Source: an uncultured Myroides sp. | Lineage (GTDB): Bacteria > Bacteroidota > Bacteroidia > Flavobacteriales > Flavobacteriaceae | Reading direction: 5' to 3' | Assembly (NCBI GenBank): GCA_913777665.1 | Contig: CAJYTF010000015.1 | Location: forward strand, 1 to 64,000 | DNA: 64,000 nt | Part shown: one piece after another, positions 61,148-64,000 of the stretch | Layout of the letters: every line of letters starts with the position of its first letter | How positions within the stretch are numbered: the first letter of the stretch is position 1 | Translations under genes and position numbers: made by a program | Notes under the pieces: generated by a model | Database searches by the model: none | What the model was told of the DNA's origin: nothing | Seen by the model: the letters and a program-made list of their open reading frames with translations, nothing else

Positions 61148-62977
61148 TTACTTTTTGATTATTTTGTATGATGCATGTGTACCATCGGCAGCATAAACAT
61201 TTATAATGTATAAGCCGTTTGCAGCATTTTCAAGATTAATATTTTTCTTGTTGGTTTTTAAAATTCTTTGACCAGATGTATTGTAAATTTCAATTGATTT
61301 TACGTCGATCTCTGTATCGATAAAGAACATACCTGTTGTTGGGTTTGGATAGATTTTTACTTTATCAGCATCGAATGTATCCGAGCTTGCTGCAATATTT
61401 ACAGTAACAGTTAGTTCTCCGAATTTTAAAGGATCATCTACAGAAGTAGCTCGAATAATAGCTGTTCCGTTTGCTAAACCGGTAACAAGACCTGCGTTGT
61501 CAACAGTTGCAGAAGTACTTCCTGAGTGTACTGACCAAGTTACTGCTTGGTTAGCAGTTGTAGGTGTAACTGCCGCTTGTAATTGTAATGTTCCATTTGC
61601 AGTGGTAATTGTTGTTGAAGCATTGTTTTGTGCTGTTACAACTACAGTGTTAACCGCTACAGCTGTTTTGTAGATACAACGAACCGCATGACCTTGCCCT
61701 CGCATTGCACCTGCTGTTGGATTTGCAGTTGTTGATCCTATGTAAAAATATTTACCACCTAAATTTGAGGTAGTTGAACTCCAATAATAACCTCTTTGAT
61801 CAACAAAGGTATAATTTCCTGTAGAAGAACTTCTGTAACCCGAAGCAGGTAACTTTAAATTACTCGCAAATGCTGTTGTAGGGTTGCTAATATTTTCTGC
61901 GTTTTTAATTGCTGTCCAATCTGTATCAGCAGGCATAACCCAACCAGTTCCTATTGCTTTACAAGGATCACAACCTTCTGTTGATGATGTATTCGCAGCT
62001 GTTAAAGCAGACCAAGTATCTGTTAGGGTTCCACCATCCCACCAATCTGTTGTTGATCCTATAATGAAAGATGTACTTGTAGATGTTAAACCTGAAGGAT
62101 TGTTTGGTGTTGGAACAGCAGCTGTTGTTGATGTTCTTTTCTCATGACCATCATTCCAACGTCCCCATTGAAAAATATCGCCATAACTATTTGTATCGGT
62201 CATAGAAGTTGCAACTTGCGTACTTCCTAAGTTTTGTTGTAACCAAATTTGATTATCAGCACCACGAACAGTGGTTAATGTTTTCGATACACCATCGTAA
62301 GTAAAAGTAACACACCCTGTATCACCTGGATTTGGACCTGGGTCAGCACACACTACTGGTGTTGTACCATTTGTGATATTCAATGTATAATCTTCCACCT
62401 GGCCTCTTGGAAAAAAAGGATTAGCACAAGGTGCAGGTGAAGGTGCATTCATATTTTTAACAATTCTCATTCTAGTTGAACCTAAAACAGCATCATTAGG
62501 TATATTGACTGTATAGACCATTTCTACATTATCTAAACCAGTACTATTAACAATTGCCGTTGTATGTTGATGTTTTTCTGGCTGGTTTGTTAGTACTTGT
62601 TGTGCCGCAGCATTTGCCGGTGTTGAATTAGAAAAAACACCGTCACCATTCCAATCGAAATAAATTGTGAAGTAATTTGTGAAATTTCCGTTAGTATTAC
62701 CCTTAATTTTTAAAACATAAGACTGTCCACGTTGTACATTCATAGAAATAGAAGAAAAATCTTCATAACGTGGTGTGGTTGTAGAAACAATTGCAGACGA
62801 TGAGTTGTTGATTGACCCTGCACCTGTACCAAATTGTACTAAAGTTATAGGTTCCGCAGGCTCATTAACAGCCCAACCACTGTATGTAGGGGCGCAATAA
62901 GTTGGTGTTTGTGCATTTATTGTTGATGTGGATAGAAGAAAGAATCCCAGCATCAATTTAGAATAAAAATTCTTCAT
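61148..62977 (-). CDS. T9SS-secreted mosaic protein (GEVED, FISUMP and Ig-like domains)
   Basis: A 609-residue secreted protein. The start at 62977 (MKNFYSKLMLGFFLLSTSTINAQ) is chosen by its signal peptide. Domains in order: a GEVED-type domain (FDWNGDGVFS to RGQVEDYTLNI, about residues 70-200), a FISUMP-like domain (WLQQNLGS, FQWGRWNDGHE, YYWSSTT, GHAVRCIYK; about 230-445), a bacterial Ig-like type 2 domain (about 450-530) and a C-terminal T9SS type A sorting domain (YPNPTTGMFFIDTE, NTSGQRIL). It is Thr/Ser/Asn-rich. Likely a surface protein of unknown role. Confidence 0.88.
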   Translation of the reverse strand: MKNFYSKLMLGFFLLSTSTINAQTPTYCAPTYSGWAVNEPAEPITLVQFGTGAGSINNSSSAIVSTTTPRYEDFSSISMNVQRGQSYVLKIKGNTNGNFTNYFTIYFDWNGDGVFSNSTPANAAAQQVLTNQPEKHQHTTAIVNSTGLDNVEMVYTVNIPNDAVLGSTRMRIVKNMNAPSPAPCANPFFPRGQVEDYTLNITNGTTPVVCADPGPNPGDTGCVTFTYDGVSKTLTTVRGADNQIWLQQNLGSTQVATSMTDTNSYGDIFQWGRWNDGHEKRTSTTAAVPTPNNPSGLTSTSTSFIIGSTTDWWDGGTLTDTWSALTAANTSSTEGCDPCKAIGTGWVMPADTDWTAIKNAENISNPTTAFASNLKLPASGYRSSSTGNYTFVDQRGYYWSSTTSNLGGKYFYIGSTTANPTAGAMRGQGHAVRCIYKTAVAVNTVVVTAQNNASTTITTANGTLQLQAAVTPTTANQAVTWSVHSGSTSATVDNAGLVTGLANGTAIIRATSVDDPLKFGELTVTVNIAASSDTFDADKVKIYPNPTTGMFFIDTEIDVKSIEIYNTSGQRILKTNKKNINLENAANGLYIINVYAADGTHASYKIIKK

Positions 62978-63232
62978 TTTTAGATAGATTAAAATGTTTG
63001 GAACAAATTTATTTGTAATAAATCTAAATAAAAATAATAAAAGTAATTTTTGCGAATTTTTTAATTTTAATTGAATTAACAATTCAGTGACATAAATATG
63101 TTATAATAAAATTATTTATAATGATTTTAAATAGTTAATATTTTTGATGATTGATATTTGATTTCTCCAGTAAACACTGCATTTAAAGGATATAAAACAA
63201 TCATCGAACAGACTTTCAATCAATACCAAACA

Positions 63233-63262
63233 AAAAAAAGCAACCTAAATAGATTGCTTTTG
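63233..63262 (-). terminator. Terminator of yqeY / tRNA-Arg
   Basis: On the minus strand AAGCAATCTATTTAGGTTGCTT forms a stem (AAGCAA/TTGCTT core) followed by a T-run, just after the tRNA-Arg 3' end. The stretch 63083-63232 between this and the T9SS gene is A/T-rich with no gene seen. Confidence 0.85.
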
Positions 63263-63270
63263 TATTAATG

Positions 63271-63343
63271 TATCCTCGACAGGATTCGAACCTGCATCAT
63301 CAGAACCGGAATCTAACATTCTATCCAATTGAACTACGAAGAC
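63271..63343 (-). tRNA. tRNA-Arg (CCG)
   Basis: On the minus strand: acceptor GTCTTCG pairs with CGAGGAT plus discriminator A; anticodon stem TTAGA/TCTGA encloses TTCCGGT, anticodon CCG; T-loop GGTTCGAATCC. CCA is not encoded. It lies 8 nt after yqeY and has no promoter of its own visible, so it is probably transcribed with it. Confidence 0.95.
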
Positions 63344-63351
63344 ATTATTTG

Positions 63352-63801
63352 TTATGCCGTTAATAGCTTTTTAACAATGGTAGAAATGGTTTTTCCGTCT
63401 GCCGATCCTGCTAATTTGGTATTTGCCAAGCCCATTACTTGTCCCATAGACTGCATGCCTGCAAAGTTTCCTTCTGCAATAATTTCTTTAATTGCTGCTT
63501 CAACTTCTGCTTCTGATAATTGTGCCGGTAAAAATTGCTCAATAACTGCTGCTTGTGCCAATTCTGGTTCAGCTAAATCGTTTCTGCCTTGTTCAACAAA
63601 AATACTTGCTGCATCTTTACGTTGCTTTACTAATTTTTGTAGCAATTTAATTTCATCGGCTTCTGTTAATTCTGCTGAACTTCCAGATGTTTGTGCCAAT
63701 AAAAGTTCCGATTTTATCGCTCTTAAAGACTCTAAAGCTACTTGATCTTTTGCTTTCATTGCTTCCTTTAAAGCAGTTGTTATATTTGTTTGTAAACTCA
63801 T
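63352..63801 (-). CDS. yqeY: GatB/YqeY-domain protein
   Basis: A 149-residue protein similar to the C-terminal tail domain of GatB (YqeY family), thought to bind tRNA. The sequence LKEAMKAKDQVALESLRAIKSELL and the later EQFLPAQLSEAEVEAAIKEII and MGQVMGLANTKLAGSADG are family landmarks. A TATATTTG -7 box lies on the minus strand at 63832-63825. It follows ftsZ on the same strand, as in many Flavobacteriia. Confidence 0.93.
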   Translation of the reverse strand: MSLQTNITTALKEAMKAKDQVALESLRAIKSELLLAQTSGSSAELTEADEIKLLQKLVKQRKDAASIFVEQGRNDLAEPELAQAAVIEQFLPAQLSEAEVEAAIKEIIAEGNFAGMQSMGQVMGLANTKLAGSADGKTISTIVKKLLTA

Positions 63802-63839
63802 TTTGCTAAAAAATTTAAGAGTGACAAATATAATTAAAA

Positions 63840-63871
63840 AACCTCAAAAAGAAGTGCTCTTTTTGAGGTTA
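63840..63871 (-). terminator. ftsZ terminator
   Basis: AACCTCAAAAAGA and TCTTTTTGAGGTT form a 13-bp stem around AGTGC. On the minus strand a T-run follows. It separates ftsZ from yqeY. Confidence 0.9.
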
Positions 63872-63894
63872 AGGTAAATATAAATCTAATTTAA

Positions 63895-64000
63895 TTAGTC
63901 TACATTGTCGTGTAAAAATGAGTTGTTAGAACGCAATTGTAAATCATTGTTACGGTCGGCTGAAACCGATGTACGCGATACATTGCTTGCGTTATTTTGT
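63895..64000 (-). CDS. ftsZ: Cell division protein FtsZ, C-terminal end only
   Basis: The minus-strand frame that ends with TAA at 63897-63895 reads ...NDLQLRSNNSFLHDNVD for its final residues, the conserved C-terminal peptide of Flavobacteriia FtsZ, from memory of the family. Only the last 34 residues lie in the window. The gene continues beyond 64000. The yqeY neighbour supports the call. Confidence 0.75.
   Translation of the reverse strand, partial: QNNASNVSRTSVSADRNNDLQLRSNNSFLHDNVD

Overview
The window looks like a chromosomal segment of a Flavobacteriaceae bacterium (Bacteroidota; Flavobacterium/Myroides-like, genus not determinable by eye). Evidence: low G+C; promoters of the Bacteroidota primary-sigma type (TTG, about 19 nt, TAnnTTTG) instead of TTGACA/TATAAT; three secreted proteins ending in type IX secretion (T9SS) sorting domains; an IPExxxVDY-family gene between pyk and rnc; the 630-residue PurF variant; and a TonB-dependent receptor with a carboxypeptidase-regulatory N-domain. 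Nearly all of it is ordinary core chromosome. I see no transposase, phage, integrase or CRISPR array.

Layout. 1-160: the 5S rRNA and terminator closing an rRNA operon. 160-4900: recX, small unknown genes, tRNA-Leu, prs-rplY, then a higBA toxin-antitoxin module bracketed by two direct copies of an intergenic repeat. 4900-11660: the cluster pyk / IPExxxVDY / rnc / fabF / acpP (minus strand) against purN and rnhA (plus strand), with two tandem paralogous secreted proteins between. 11700-15250: parDE-like module, PfkB sugar kinase and amidophosphoribosyltransferase. 15250-24800: a small basic secreted protein behind a sigma-54-like promoter, Xaa-Pro aminopeptidase, a ChaN-like protein, the sdhCAB operon carrying an extra secreted protein between sdhA and sdhB, an omega-amidase and a baeRF3 protein. 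24800-31200: Ig-like lipoprotein, comF, glyS, two exported proteins, a tandem universal stress protein. 31280-36970: rimP-nusA-infB behind a leader with a terminator hairpin, and a zinc peptidase. 36970-45000: a dehydrogenase/TM2 fusion ORF, a GbsR/MarR-type regulator with small membrane proteins and an SDR epimerase, mgtE-rsmA-DUF4286, serS. 45090-50940: secreted M1 aminopeptidase, rseP, two tRNA-Asn, a CDGSH protein, umuC-umuD. 51000-54560: outer-membrane protein, a candidate sigma-54-driven small RNA, and a cold-shock operon (DEAD-box helicase plus two cold-shock-domain proteins) behind a leader of about 385 nt. 54600-61100: a lone KAS III-like enzyme and an overlapping three-gene operon TonB receptor / metallophosphoesterase / beta-propeller phytase, probably for phytate-phosphate scavenging. 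61100-64000: a mosaic T9SS-secreted protein, tRNA-Arg, yqeY and the 3' end of ftsZ.

The least explained items are the two sigma-54-like promoters (one reading into a probable terminator-bounded sRNA), the higBA module between direct repeats, the extra gene inside sdhCAB, the read-through dehydrogenase-TM2 ORF whose join lies at an A-run, and the attenuator-like hairpin just before rimP. All assignments come from reading motifs by eye; no database search was run.
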